From NCBI GenBank assembly GCA_948470475.1, contig OX419341.1, positions 6,317,853 to 6,381,852 of the forward strand: a stretch of DNA of 64,000 nucleotides, written 5' to 3'. This DNA comes from Galaxea fascicularis. Its lineage: Eukaryota; Cnidaria; Anthozoa; Scleractinia; Euphylliidae. The notes below the pieces were generated by a model. That model was not told the DNA's origin and made no database searches. It saw only the letters and a program-made list of their open reading frames with translations. Made by a program: the position numbers and the translations under genes. Of this stretch, positions 13,980 through 28,961 are shown piece after piece (position 1 is the stretch's first letter; each line of letters starts with the position of its first letter).

Positions 13980-16900
13980 GTCTAATTGTTAATTATCAGT
14001 GCTGTCTTCTTTGAAGTAAAAACGAGGTCAGGTTTGCTCCTGTACTGTGAACGTACCAGATGGAGTTGCACTTTGCCCTCAAACATCACAGCAGCATAGT
14101 CCGCATTCAGATGAATGGCGCTCACAGTGCCCAGGTATTCCCTGTCTTTAAGCTGCTCAGTCCCTGTTGAAGGTAACACGATATACCTCAATACCAACCT
14201 CGTTTTCTTGGAACGTCCACTGATTGATTTACGGCCCGCGTGAATCGCGCTTGGGGCCATAAATTAACGTGAAATAACGAGGACCCGTAACTTCCAGTAA
14301 GGACCGAGAAAACGGGTTTAGTAAGATATTTGTTATATCTTTGAAGTAAATCGGGCGGACGAGAAAGGAAACTAGTTGAAGTCAAGCGACGGAGCACTTT
14401 CTTTGTAGTGGGCCGTAGAGCGCAAAACGGCCCTCATACTTGACCAATCACCGCAAGCCTTCAAACTGAGAGATATGATAACGAAAATAATGATATGAAT
14501 GCCCGGCCTAACAAAGATAGTTTCGCACGTTATACGCGGAACAACAGAAGTTTGAACCAATCACATCGCAGGCCTGTGTAATAACCACGCCTTGTAAAAT
14601 AACACTTGTGACTGAAAATTCCGAAGCCTTATTTGCCACAGGGCGGGTGATGATGAGTAAACGAGTATGTATTGCAAATTGATGATTGAATGAATTGAAG
14701 AGAAAAATCAGGGGCGGTTGTATTTCCTTGCGCTCTTTACACTGGCTTCAATGTTAGTATTCATGAAGATGCAATAAAAACATTCTGCGAGTTACCTTTG
14801 TCTGCTAATGAGTAAAACCAAGCACGGTTATTCATGCCCACTGCAAGATGATAAGGTCCAAGCGCTACAAAACTTGGTTCAACTATTATGTCTACGCTCA
14901 GAGGTCGCTCCTAAATTAAAAAAAAAAAAGACACACTCGAGTCAGTCACTAAATCTTAGCCATGCCTGCAATGTTCACAGTTAGGAAGAAGCATAGAGGC
15001 GGTTATTAAGAAGTACAATCACCAAGCCAGCAATAGGCCATATTCGTTTTCTCGGTATTGAACTGGATCTAGCATGAAGTGGAGGCTTTTGCGGGGGAAT
15101 CTTTTCATATGTAAATGTATTCCCCCGCAAGAGCCTCCACTTCATGCTAGATCCAGTTCAATACCGAGAATACGAATATGGCCTATTGCTAGTAAACCTA
15201 AATTTCAGATGTGGCTAAAAGTAACTTAAACAAGATTAAACTCGAGACAATGTTGGTCAGCGGTCAGCTGGTTAGACGAGGCAGATTTCTACGTTTTCTT
15301 GATTAGTATAGGAGACAAAACTTCGCTTCATTAACAGTTAAGTGATAATGCCGGCAATACTAAGAGATTGTTTGGGGGTTACATTTGCCTGCAGCTCACC
15401 TGCATCACATTATCCACAACTGTCACCTGAGACAAGATCAAAACCAAACCAATTAAAGGAAAAAATAGACAATAGTCATTTATACTACATACAACAAAAT
15501 TATTAAGATTTCTTATTCAGCATATTAACACATTATCAAAATTTGGTCATAGTGTGCAAACAACAAATCCTGTTTTATTATTCAACACCTTGTGACTATG
15601 TCCAGATATGGTCATGACGCTCTTCAATATTCTTCATGCACACTCGATAGATATCCTGGGATATTCGTATCTTTGTGTTTCGCGGACAGTTTTCTGTAGG
15701 AAACTCAGCAAAATGGGCCTTGTTATCAGTGCGTTGAATGATAAAACAATTATCCTGCATCAGTCTTCCGGAATATCGTTTGATTTTAGCCCACTCGGCC
15801 TACGTCCTCGTCGGCTAAGCATTGGGCGATATTCCGCGCGATTCAGCAGGATAACTGTTAAATGACAACAAATTATTGTTGCAACCTCGTGTAACTATTA
15901 AAGGTAATCGTTGTTTTTAACAAACGTAACCGAATAGGCCATTTCCGAATTATCTCGAGCCTCTTTTTCAAGCGAATCTAAGTGCTCATCCTTTCATATT
16001 ATGCATATCAGTTTTCATCCACGTGAAAATGAGTTCAATTTGCGTGTGAATGAAAATTGATTTGGATATGGAAGGGTGAGCTCCTAGGCTCGCTGCGAAA
16101 AAGAGACCTAAGGTAATTAAAAAATGGCCTATCACACTAATTTTATACTTCACTGTAAAGGAGACTCGAAGATATCCGCTAGCGGGTCTGGAGCCCCCGG
16201 TCCAAATCCGCTAGCGGGTCTGGGGCCACATGGGTCCAAATCCGCTAGAGGCTCTGGGCCCCCGGGAGTCCAAATCTGTAAGCGGATTTGGACCCCTCAC
16301 GGTATTACCCCTACCTAAGTTGTCAACCTAGGTCCACAACGGTTGGATAATAATTTGTCTTGATCTTTTGAACGGGAAACATAAGTTCTTTCAGGAATAA
16401 GGTTAGGGCTAGGGTAAGTTAACTCAAGAGGGGTCCGAATCCGCTGTAACACCTGCCTGAACTGTTGTTCCTAATACGATCAGTGGTTGTTGCCCTTGAA
16501 TGTCTTTTTTTTTTTTCTCAGCTGTTTACTCTATATTCACCAAGAACTTTAACCACTGTTCAATTAGTGTTTCCTCGGGCACCATAAAGCTATATTGGTA
16601 GTTTAATAATATACCTCTTTCAGAGATGTTAGGTAGGATAATCTTGTACCATTGGCACTTCCCAGTACCGGTAGCTTAGTGAGGTATACATGAATAGCAC
16701 CTACAGAAACAAACACAAGACTAATCTCTTTTAAACTGAATATGTGTGCAATGAATTATGACACTGAGAATCCACCATAATCTGAGGCAAGTATGTACCG
16801 AAATGAAACGCTACAGTTTTTTTTTAAGGAGCTCTGACATTATATTTTGGTCAGCAGTAAAATGCGTAAAAGTGTCCTTAAATCAAGGAAAACCGAAAAA

Positions 16901-18283
16901 ATAATGAAGTAGTTTATTTATTCAAGACTGTGTTACTACACTGAGACTAAATACTGTAATCTGTTCCGGACCCCAAGGAAGGAAATGGATCGTAACTAAG
17001 AAACGTTTACCCCAATATTTTACAAGAGAAAAAGTTTGTGGCAAATAATACATTTGTGATGAAACAGAGAATTAACTCTGCAGTGTAAATTAAAGTGCTA
17101 GAGAAACCCATGAAAAACCCACTGGGCGTTAGCCCTAGTAAAGGGTATCAGGGAACCACACGAGGCAAAGAAAAAATTCTTATGACCTCGGTGGGAATCG
17201 AACCCACGACCTCCGGATTAGATCTACCGTTGCTCTGCCGACTAAGCTACGAGGTCGGACAGAGAAAGTCGGGGACGATTAAGGTGGTGAATCGCGGCGA
17301 AGAGAAAGTAAGGGTAATTTTTCTTTGCCTCGTGTGGTTCCCTGATACCCTTTACTAGGGCTAACGCCCAGTGGGTTTTTCATGGGTTTCTCTAGCACTT
17401 TAATTTACACTGCAGAGTTAATTCTCTGTTTCACCACTTGTGTTTATAGTGCTACGCAATACATTTGTGACTTTGACACATTTTTAAATGATTTTTTACG
17501 TACCTAGTTGCGTGCTAACAGCAAGCAGTTGACCATCATCTGTCCATGATATCCTATCAAGGCGCCCTGCAGAGAATAACACGACAACGCTGTTGTTGAA
17601 GACGCTATTTACGTAGCACAGTTTGGAAAAAACGTCAAACTATAACAAAAAGGTGTTCAGTTGAGCATTGTGAAACCAAATCCAACGCGTGCGTACCAAT
17701 TGGGGCAAGCAAATTTTCATTTATCAAGCCTCTAAGGGCTGGAACAACTTAGACAATGACATTAAAAACAGTAAATCATTGTCCTTCTCTAAGGCAAAGC
17801 TTAAAGTTTGTAAATAATGTGCTATCTAATTGCTGAACTATTTTAAAATTAGTTTAATATTGTAATATCAATTTTTATCTTTTTTTTTTTTTTCAGTTTT
17901 TAACTTTATAAGTAGGTATTTTGCAGAGCCCCACTTAAAACTCCAAGGTGAGTGAGTCATATAATAATATTATATGGGTGCTCGGAAAATTCTTTTTCCG
18001 AGTATTTCGACTTGAGAACGCTTCTCCTTTATTTCACTTTATCAAGTCACCAATCCATTTATCATTTATTCACATTTAGCATTTAGACATTGTTGAGCCT
18101 TGCAGGATGGCAGGACACGTGTCACCCATATAAGAACCTAGTGTATGACCTTGCTCACAACGAGTCTCCCATAGCTCAGTGGTTAGAGCGTCCAACCGGT
18201 GTTCTGGAAGGTCATGGGTTCGACTCCTGTTGGGGGCTCGAAAAATTCTTTTTCCGAGCATTTCGACTTGAGAACGCTTCTCC

Positions 18284-18318
<35 letters not shown>

Positions 18319-21300
18319 TATTATTAGTTATTACTCTGGCCAATCACAACAAACGTAGACAGCGCAATGAGCCAATCAGCAATCAAAGTAACTATACGAA
18401 ATTAGCGCCAAGCGCGGGAAAAAGACGTGTGACATCCGGTGACTGACCAATGGGCTTTACGATTAAGGGTGCATTATTTTCAAGTTGCCTATGCATGGAT
18501 AAGAAACATGTACGTTTGCTTATTCACATTGGATATCCTGCGCCATATCATTGGCCTACATTGATAAGCTTTCACTAAGGCCCGTTTCAAACGTCGTGCT
18601 ACTGCCGTGTCGAACTCAATTGATCGAATTAAATTCGACAGTAGCACGACTTGGTTTCAAACGTCGTGCTACTGCCGTGTCGAGCTGAATTCATAAATTA
18701 TAAATACATTTTAAAAGTCAGCAAAACCGGTTTTTTATGGTTTGACGCATGTTTACGTACAGCAACAGCTTTCAATTCGACTGAATTAAATTCGACGTCT
18801 GAAACCAAGTAGTGCTGGAGTCGTGCTACAGTCCAGCCAGCTAAGCACGGCAGTAGCACGACGTTTGAAACTGGGCTTAAACAATCTAATGGGGAGATCT
18901 TCCTCTACGGGTCGACAGTTTTGACTTCAAAAGTGTCAGGTCAAAAGGCGTGGTAAAACAAACCATGGTTTGACTATAGTACTGTTCTGGTACGGAGCCG
19001 ACGTCAGTGGCGGCAACCACTGGTTCAGTACAAACTAAAACAAAACTCTATGATGCGATAAATTTCGAAATTCTACAAGGCTTGTAACCTTGCGTGAAAA
19101 TGCAAGTGGTACAAACCTCCTGCATCCTCCAAGGTGATGATGGCATAAATCTCCTTCATTTCTGTTAGGTCATGAATCTTCACGCTGAAAGGAAAGAAAT
19201 GCAAATGTAATCCATGTCCTAAATTCGGGAGCTAGCACAGAAGACTGCTTTTTAAGGTTTCAATAGAGGAAAATGAAATAAAAGCACCATTTGTGCTCAC
19301 GTCTTCAGCTGAATCACATAGCACTTGTACTGATTCTTGACAGCTATAATTGCCGTCACCTTCACGGATGTGTTGTGTAACTAATTTCTAAACGTTAATA
19401 AATTTGTTAGTACGACGATTCCCAATTAAAAACAAAAACAAAAACCAAATGCGATTGTTTTGTTCTGCTGGGCAAGGTAAGGGTTAGTAGCATCCTTACC
19501 AGTTGTCACCACAAGATGCAGCCTTGTTCAGCTCCAGAGACATGGCAATGCCAGTCAGTTCATCCTTATGGTCCCTAGTTTGGTATAATTCCTGTGTATT
19601 GAATTGCATGTGAACAGCTCAGCAAAATAATGACGAGGACGAAGACGAGGAAGATGATGATGACAGCAACAATTAGATGATGAGACGACATCAATAATGA
19701 TAACAATGATGATGATAATGACAATGATAATGATGATGATAATGACGATGATGATGACAATGATGATGATGGTGATGATGACGATCATGATGATAATGAT
19801 GGTGGTGATGATGATGATGATGATGATGATAACGATGGTGGTGATGATGATGATGATCATGATAATGATGATGATGATAACGATGATGATGCCAATACCC
19901 TTGATGATGATGACATACACATACATGTTAAATAGTCCAACGGATGACGGTTACATGAGTGACTTGATCTGCCCAAAACGAAAAAGTTACTGTTCAAATT
20001 TTCCTACCGAGAAGGAACTGAGAAGCAAGCACGTATTGGTCAGATTTACAAGTACAAGTACCTGTCCTATCTCCTTGATGTGCGTGGAGATGACAACAAA
20101 GAAGCCATTTGAAAAGCCAAGCATTATGTACCCATCGCCAAACCTACAGGGAAAGAACACATGCATTTCATTAAACACATTGCTGGTGTTATAATTGTAA
20201 CTATGTGACGCGCTCGCAAAAAGCAGTATAGTGTAAACCCGCATCAAAGACCAAATGGATTAAGAATTTGGTAAAAAGAACACCATATGCGTAAAAACCA
20301 ATTCAGCCTGATAAATTTAACTGGTTCTTATGTATCTTATATGTAAGGAAATAATGGGTACCAGCATATTTCTTAGGGTAATTTTTATGATGCTGTGTTG
20401 GTTATTTGGTTCAAGCACCTATGCCAAACCTACTACTACCTCTCATTTATCTGTGCCAGCAACTTCCTTGTAATTAATAACCAGTCCCTTGATTTGAGAG
20501 GATGGAGTCAATTAATAAAGCAGTGTCAATTGTGCAATACAGTGTATAATTTTCAGACAGAATTTAGGAACATGTTAAGAACAGTTTGAGGCTGATTTTT
20601 CACTAAGTATCCAATATATGATGACGGCATCAGCCTGAAACTGAAGAACATAGGTTCTTTTATGCGGGTTTTTACTGTATTGGGGATCATGCACGGTACG
20701 TGTCACGTACCTGAGTGTGTGTAACGCAATCAGGGATAGGAAGAGAAAAAGAGGAGAGACAAAAAGGACCCTGGGAACGAGTTTGAAGGAGGCCCCGATC
20801 ACAAGTCAGCGGTCAGTATGCTATAGACCTGAGACGCACGTTCCTAACGAAAAAACAACACAGTCACATAGTGTGAACCGAGACCAGGGCGCAAAATCGC
20901 TTGGACCAAGTGCTAGATTTAAATGTAGGTTACACTTTTGTTCCATGCGCGTGACGCTAGAATCGAATTTCACTCGTTTGTCTGCGTACATGTGATTCTC
21001 AGTCCTTAGCATTTGGTTCAATCTCTCGTGTACGCCTCGGATAGATGTTACAGTTTTATTAGATTACTTCAGCTGCTTCAGTTTCTACCAGACAGGATAA
21101 TATCTGTAAATTTTGTCGTTTTCTTTCTCTGTTATTCCTGATTGTCATTTTTTCGTAATTGTGAAATACAGGTATATTGTCTTTTAGTCGAAAGCACCAG
21201 ACGTCTGTTACATGCAACTCGACTGAACCTCGATCCAGTTTAACTCGGATGCGTTTGAGGACTTTCTTCTTTCGAATAAATGGTTATGAAAGTTCTCAAG

Positions 21301-24300
21301 CCTGTCTGGTGCTAACTCCGCGTGCCTGCCCGCCTGACACCTGACGGTGCCACGTCACGGGCATGGCGAGTCGCGCAAGCCTTTTACCGCCAAAACGCTC
21401 CCAAAGAAAAGCATGTTCGTGGTTTTCCAAGAAAATCGTATTCTGTTTATTCGGCCATTGGGAGCACACTGAAGAGAACACTAGCTCTGTTCACTTCGAA
21501 AGCAAAATGGGTCCCAAAAGTAATCAAAATACGTACTACAGCTGCGTTACGCAGGTATCGGAACAACTGACATGGTTGACTTAGAAAACAATGGGGCAGC
21601 GTGTTGATAAGAACCAATTAAATAAGAGGTTACACTGAGATGTGGATGGCTTCTCCAAAATACCGTCTTTGTCAAAATACTTCCCAAAGGAACGAGCTCT
21701 AAGCGTATCGGTTATGGATTTCACTAACTTACCATCTGTAGGCTACAATATTCCCATAACGTTGCTGTTGAAAACAAGAGAAATCAGTCAAATGAGTACA
21801 TTGGTGCATGTACTTCTACATGACTGTGTTCTATATCTGAGAAAAAAAGGTCATAAAGAACAGCAATCAAAACCGTCACTTTACCTGAAAAGCTAGTTCG
21901 ATTGGATTGTCTGGATCGTTTAAGTTGTACAGGTACAAGGTTTTCTTTCCAACGATTATGCTGACCTAGATGTAAGAAACGTGATGTTCATAATAATAAC
22001 GATCACTATATTTAAGTCTCAAATCTTTCCATTCGAGCACGGATGCTCTATTAATTTGGGAGACTAAATCAAATCAACTCTCAATCAAGAAAAATCAAAT
22101 GTTGGTTTTTGAGGAGAGGGGAAAACCGGAGTACCCGGAGAAACCTCTCGGAGCAGAGTAGAGAGCCAACAAACTAGAACACCTTAGTGGAAGGCGGGCG
22201 CTCTCACCACTACGCCAACCCTGCTCCCCTGTTGATAGATCAATAATCAATACTCAGTTCTCCCCTCATGGCCGCAACCCTCGCCCTCCAACCAGCCCTG
22301 TCTTATGCTCTGCCCCTGGCTTCAGCCCAGCTGGCCCACCCCTCCTGTCCGCGCTTCATAGAGCAATATGTGGGGTTTGTTAAACAATGATAAACACTGG
22401 GCACCTAATTTAACGATTACACGTCGCTCAAGTAAACCCAAGTATGTGGTATAAGTTAGATAATCATTGGCTTTCTTCTTGAGTCAAATGTGTTTTTTCA
22501 GCCGTACTACAAGAAACCTAACCTTTGTGAGGTTCCACCCATGCAGTTCCCATGCGAAACAACTTTTATTACTACAACATTAGACAAGTACAAATTGAAA
22601 TGCATACCCACCCGAAGGTAGCAAAGCTAATCGAGTCGCTAATCACCCCTCACTGAGGCAGACAATTTGAAAGGGAAGATTACAGTCAAGTCGAATTCCG
22701 ATATAAAGTGCCAGGGGACGAGTAAAATGGGTTCGTTGTAACGAAGACTCGTCATAAATTAAATCGCGTTATAACGAATCTGTTCCAAAACAAAGAAACG
22801 TCGTGGTACCAGGTTTATGTGAACAACTGTTTTTGTCTTTAAATACGTTATCAAAACCGATAAGGCTGCGCAGACGCCGTCCAAGTGCCCTCAGAAAACA
22901 TGTAAAATGGACTGTTGAGCAAATTGACTCAAAATGCACAGTATTTCACCCTTGTTCACCAGTTTTGCCATTATCTTCCGTTGCGTCACAATAGTTCTTC
23001 ATTATGTTGTGGTAATTTGTTAAATGTTCATGGGCTTCAAGATTGATGTGCTCGTTACAACGGGCAATTCGTTATACCGGAGTAAGAGCTTCTCCTTCAC
23101 ACGGGCTGAACTTACAGGGGCACCCAACGAGAAACTTCGATGAAATGTTCGGGAGAGTCTACCCGTTCCAAGACTTTCGGATAATGCATTGCCAAAAAGC
23201 TACTGATTTCTTAACTAAAACATCACCTAAAGCGAATGATACACGGTTCAACATTTGTTAACCAACAAATGTTGCAGCTGCTGTTCAACAAATGTTGAAC
23301 AGTGTATCATGTGATGTTGAACGTTGAAATATGCCGTTCAACATGTTGAAAGTTGTGAGACAAGAGTGTCGAAACGTTGGGTCGTGAATTGTAACTTTTT
23401 AAGTTACATTCATCAATTTTCAAACCAGAGTAGCATCAAACCATGTCTGATTGTCCACCTGGTTGCAGTGTGAACTTGAACACACCTTGTTGAACGTTGT
23501 TGAACGAAAATATAGCTTGGCTCTATTCCGCTCTACAAGTTGCCGCAACATTTGTTGCTCGTGTATCATTCGCTTAAAAGATTCGCAACCAGGGAAATCC
23601 AAGGGAAAATAGTAGATTTTCTTAGATTTTTGGAGGAGATATTTTTGCAATTTCTGGCTCTTGAAAAGGTCGCCCAGCATTTTCGGGTATGCAAATATTT
23701 CACAGAGAAGTTCTTCGAAGGTAACATCCGGCTAGCAATTTCTGAGATGAAGATTTCATTCCCTAAAATTTTCGGGCACTTCTATTTTCAGCTAAGACAT
23801 CCGAACAGATCAAATTTTTCTAGCTGATTAAAACAACTCTTTAAACAGTCTTTAAACATTACAAGGAGCCTAGAAATATCCCCCTAAGGTTCTTTTTTTT
23901 GGTTAATTTGCTCGTTGGGTGCCCCTGAACTTAAACTATCGTCCGTTATAACGGAGATTTTGTTTTATCGGGGTTCTTCTATAAAAAATTATTAATACCA
24001 CTGCATATTTTAAGATTTCAATTAATACTGAGTTGAGCTCGTAGAGTAGCTGGTATGACTTTTTTACCCCCCTCTAAGGCTTCAGATCGTTGTAATAATA
24101 CAAAAACAAAGATCAAAGAAAAGTCATAGTAGTAATAAAATAAAACATTAAACTTACTGTGGTCTCCCCAATGGAGCTGCGCTCGTCTGTCTTCATCTCA
24201 CTGAACTGAATGTCACTGGGATCTGCACGAATTGTGGCCTAGAATCAAAACCAAGCGAAAGCCGTCAGTGACAAGATGCTTGGTTTGCAGTTGTTTAAAG

Positions 24301-27079
24301 TAACACTCTAACAAAAAGGTCTTACGGACAAAGATTATGTATCTAAAACAAATATGGCAGATAGCCACACTCTGGAAAGACGTTAAGTAGCTATAACAGA
24401 AGGGCAAAGTTTAAACTTGATCTTTGTTTGAGTCTTCGTAATTCCCTACAGTATATACCAGACTAGAATATTAATTTTGCAGATGTATATGGAAAAAGGC
24501 CGCAGGTGACGACTGACAACAAGTCATGTACAAGTACACTGTATGTTATTTCATTGATTTCTAGCCTTTAATAGGCCACAACAACAATTTAGGACTTACA
24601 TTTCCAAAGCCATTAAACTAGCCTGCAGTCCAACATTCACGCAGAGCAAATTTCAGGATAAATTTGGATTTTAAGACCAAGGCACCACTTACTTTTTACA
24701 CCAATCTTAAGCCCTTTAGCCTGTGAGCAGGCTCTCCAGTTTTTCGTGGCAACGTGACTCACGGCTTTGCCGCGCGCATGAAAAGCGCCGCCACAAAAAC
24801 TGGAGAGCCTGCTACAAGCCCTTTAATGTTAACGGGGACGTGACAACTATAACAAACGTTGTTTGAGGAACACCATTTGTAAGTTTAAGACCTACCAGTC
24901 CTTCCGATTTTTTAACCTATCGAAATGCAAATGTTGTTCAATATCCCGTTTTTTTATGCAATGTCCCATTAACTATGCCACATTTCCCTGAAAAAAATTT
25001 GCCGAGTCTCCCGACTCCCGGGAAAAGTCTCCAGATTCCCGGAAGAATTTTGTTTTTCTCCCAAAACAGGTTTTGTTAGAGTTGTCACCCCCTGTAATTT
25101 TAGTTTACACTAGCTATTCATGTCATAAACAAAACTCGCGTGCTTACCTGTCTGATTGTATCTCCATCAACATTACTAACAGTGATACATTTGTCTTCAC
25201 CACCAAGAGCTAACAAATTCTGAGAAACAACAACAATGATAATTTAGTTACAATAATAATTTACTGTGAAACTCAGAAAACTGTGAACACTACAGATTAT
25301 TTCTGGAATGTCTATTGTGTTGCAAAAGAAAATGGTCTAAATTTTGTGATGTATTATTATTTTTATTTTTCTAGTTTGCTGTGGGCCAAACATTTATTCG
25401 TGTGTGTAACTACTATCCTCAATAAATAAAGGCATTTTTAACTTACCGGTACTTAATAATAATAATAATAATCACTTTATTGATATTAGTCTCAAATCTC
25501 TCTAGCCGAGCACAGGTGCTCTACTTATTGGGAAGACTTGATCAAATCACTCTAAAATAAAAATACTTTACTGACGACTCTCCTAAAGGGCATTTCAGAG
25601 ACAATGAAACAAATATTAAATACAAATCAAAACAACAGAGTTAAGAATCCCATGTACCGGGAGACTGACCAGTTGGCTATTTACATGTACAAGGATGACC
25701 GAGGAGTTGAACCTGAGGCACAAACCCAGAACAACACTAGCTAGTGGCCAAAGCGGGATTTGAACATGGGCCACCGCATTGACAATCAAATCAAAAGTTG
25801 GTTTTTACCGACCTCTGAGTTCCATGCTCCACAAACTATTTTCTTTGTATGCTTTCCAAGAATGGGAACTTTCCTGCAATAAACATTGTCATCTGTGATC
25901 ATTTCAATTTGCAAATGGCTGAATTGGTTTGTTGATATGCAGTGTTCCTCTGGCGGGTGCAGCCTACATACTGTACAGTGTGGCTCAGAGATAAGCAAAC
26001 CAAAATGTGCGAGTAATATGCACATACTGTACACTGTAATACGCATTTAAGATTATATAGGTACACATACCAGTGTTGACATATGCCCATATGTTGTGGT
26101 TCAAATTTATCTTAAAAATTTTCAAACCAGTTTATTTTTTGTTTTCCTTTGTCTCAGATTATGGACTAATGACTCTGAGACAAAGGGATATCAAAATTAA
26201 ACTGGTTTGAAAAATTTTTAAACCAAAGAAAAAATTGAACCACAACACTACACATACACACCTTTTACTAACCAAGTTCGAGGTCCGTACTGTAAGTTAC
26301 AGACCAAGTTTTTTCCCGTTCACTTATGGCCCAAGCGCAAAGCATGTGGGCCATAAATCAACGGGAAAAAATGAGGATCCATAACTTACAGTACAGACCA
26401 AGAAAACAAGGTTAGTAAGATATTTATTATATCTTTGAGGTTAATCAGGCATGAGAGAAAGAAAACTTTCAAATTTAGTGGGCCGTACAGTAAGGTATGG
26501 CCTGCAAAATTGACCAATCACAGCGTGTGCACTAACTGAGAGATATAATAAACAGTTATATGAGTACATGTATGTGTCATTAGTATGTATGTTTGTTTTT
26601 TCTATTGAGGAAAACTGTAGGTTGAACTGTAAGCAAGAATGAACTTAGTAGCAACAGATTTAATCACCTTGATGTTTGATGGTTGTACATCAGCAAATTT
26701 CCTTTGGAAGTGCCTGAAGATGGGAGAAACCATACAGTATAAATTATGTACAGTCATGCAGTGTAGTTGGCTGCAAATACTTTTATCAGTTGCTTGTTTA
26801 AAATTATTATAATATGTATATTTGTTTGTATTAAGATTGTAAAAAAAAAACCATCACAAGGCTACTAAAAAAATCAATTATTCATTATTTAACATGAAAT
26901 ACACTGAATAGTACATGCATGTACAAATGTAAACTAATAGAATATTTACTCAGGGACAGCTACATTGTACAATTTCTAATTTTAGTTTGTACCAGCTGCC
27001 ACGAAAAATTGTTGCAGACCCTAATACAAAGTAAGTCCTGGAAAGGAAGACTAAAGTAATCATGTAATAATAATAATAC

Positions 27080-27113
<34 letters not shown>

Positions 27114-28896
27114 GAAAGGGTTTACACTGAATCCCAAGTAATCACCAAGTCATGTCTGAGCCAAACTACTCATCAGTCATGCATCTCTTCCCCTTCCCCC
27201 CGCACCTCCCTCCCTCTCTCTTGCCGGTCCTCTAGTCCTCATCTTCGTCAACCTATTGTAATCATTCCTTCCCTCTATTATCAGTGTCTGTCCTCCTCAA
27301 TATTTTGGCTATTTGTTTCCCTCCCTCCTTTTTTGCATCCCTCCTTTTTCCTTTTTCCCATTTGCCTCTGTCCCTCTCCTTCCTCCTCCTCCCCCTCCCC
27401 TCCCCCCTCCCTCTCTCCAACCCTGTTCCCTCTTTCCTCTCCCCTCTGCTCCTGTCCTACATCTCACGCCCCTACATGTAACTTCACCTCTTCTCCCAGG
27501 CTCCTTCCTTCTCTCCAAATCCCACTCATCATTCTTCCTCTTTCCTCATTTATGAACATTAAACAACTCACCTATTGCCAGTTGTTCTCCCACTTTTGAC
27601 CAAAGTAAGAATGTCAAACCTTCCCTAAACAATTTTTAAAAAAAATTAATACCAGATTCTGTACAAATTCACAGTTAGAGGGGGAGGCATGACTGCTCCC
27701 TCTCTCTCTCTCTCTCTCTCTCTTGAAAGTTATTAAAAATTTTACCAGCAAGTCATACTACATACATGTACAAAGTGCTCTTTACATGTAAAATGTTTAC
27801 AACTTTTGAAAATTTAAATTAATTTAATAATCAATGTACAAAATCAATCTTAAAAAGCCACAGCTCATCAGGGAGGGCAGTACAATAGTACAGCTGTCCA
27901 TCATTGACTAAATAGTCCTTACAGTAACTAAACATTGCCTTTTTTAAAAAGACTTCAAATGCAATTTCAGGGTGTGAAATTTTGTGACTTAATAATGTGG
28001 CTAAATGCAATTTAGACAAAGTTAAACTTGAGCCAATACTTGCAGCGGTTTTTCTCATTCATGGAAGTAATCTGCAAGGTGGGCACCCGTCGAATTTACA
28101 TGTGCTTGACTTCAAGCGAACACTGTGGATCATCCCTTGCAATCTTTGCAGATTCATTCAGCTTTTGCAAATCCTTGCAGATTAATTCAACCTTTGCTTA
28201 GTTCTTTGAGTGAATTTTTGGTCTGGTTTTTGGTCTGATTCTGGTGCTGTTCCCTCCCACCCATTAATGGTTAAGGTTGTTAAGTAATTGCTAAGTGGGT
28301 AATTATTCCACTGAAGTTCTTTCAGTGTGACGGTGCCTGTTGGTGGCTGCTCATTGGGGTGGTTCCTCCTCACAGGGTTGCCATGGTTACCTCCCTGCTG
28401 CACCTTGAATTGCTTAGGATCCTGCCAACCTCTATCACAGGCACCAACTTCCAAGCTCATCAATTGGTAATGAGTTTAAAAATTTATTAACAAGTCCTTT
28501 AAGCACAATTTGCACTGTATTATTAATAATGAAAAAGAACATCTGTCAGCTAATGTTTGTAAAGGCAAAAGTGGTGGGGATGGTACCTTAGGCCACTTTC
28601 CAACTGTGAAGTCTTGTGAGAATTAGCATCCCATAAGTAAACAATACCTGAAAGTAAAGTAATGTTGTACATGTAAATTCAAGTCATGTTAATCAGTAAG
28701 GTGCATCAGCTAAAGGGAACTGATGATTCCAACTTCCATAATAATTATAAAGCCATAAAAATATTGCAAAAAGCTACACGTACTTGGCTGCATAAAGGCA
28801 AGTAACCCAAGCTTTGAAGTTTATAAATTATACATTCAAGGAAACAAAATAAAAGAGTATTAAAAACTAATAATAAAATAAATAACAACATTAATG

Positions 28897-28961
<65 letters not shown>

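Larger units (their letters stand above)
22681..23985. mobile_element. Outer element split by nested insertions
   Basis: Begins TACAGTCAAGTCGAATTCCG and ends near GTTATAACGG...TTCTTCTATA, a style like pogo/Tigger-derived MITEs. The terminal match is weak, so the borders are tentative. It is interrupted by the element at 23115-23927. Confidence 0.4.

Noticed and set aside
17188..17258. Functional tRNA gene
   Set aside because: Acceptor and T stems are good, but the anticodon stem pairs only about three bases, and the unit is embedded in a repeat.
19301..19375. Apparent WDR19 exon on the minus strand ([20 protein letters not shown], donor gtgagc)
   Set aside because: No acceptor gives the right phase after exon 14, and the 19117-19184 exon ([15 protein letters not shown]) joins perfectly and matches the family better.
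19555..20194. Long Met/Ile and Ile/Val reading frames
   Set aside because: Produced by the (GAT)n microsatellite; only the 20062-20143 exon inside is real.
27309..27599. Overlapping frames rich in Pro/Ser/Leu or Arg/Gly/Glu
   Set aside because: Artefacts of the pyrimidine tract; only 27572-27624 minus is coding.
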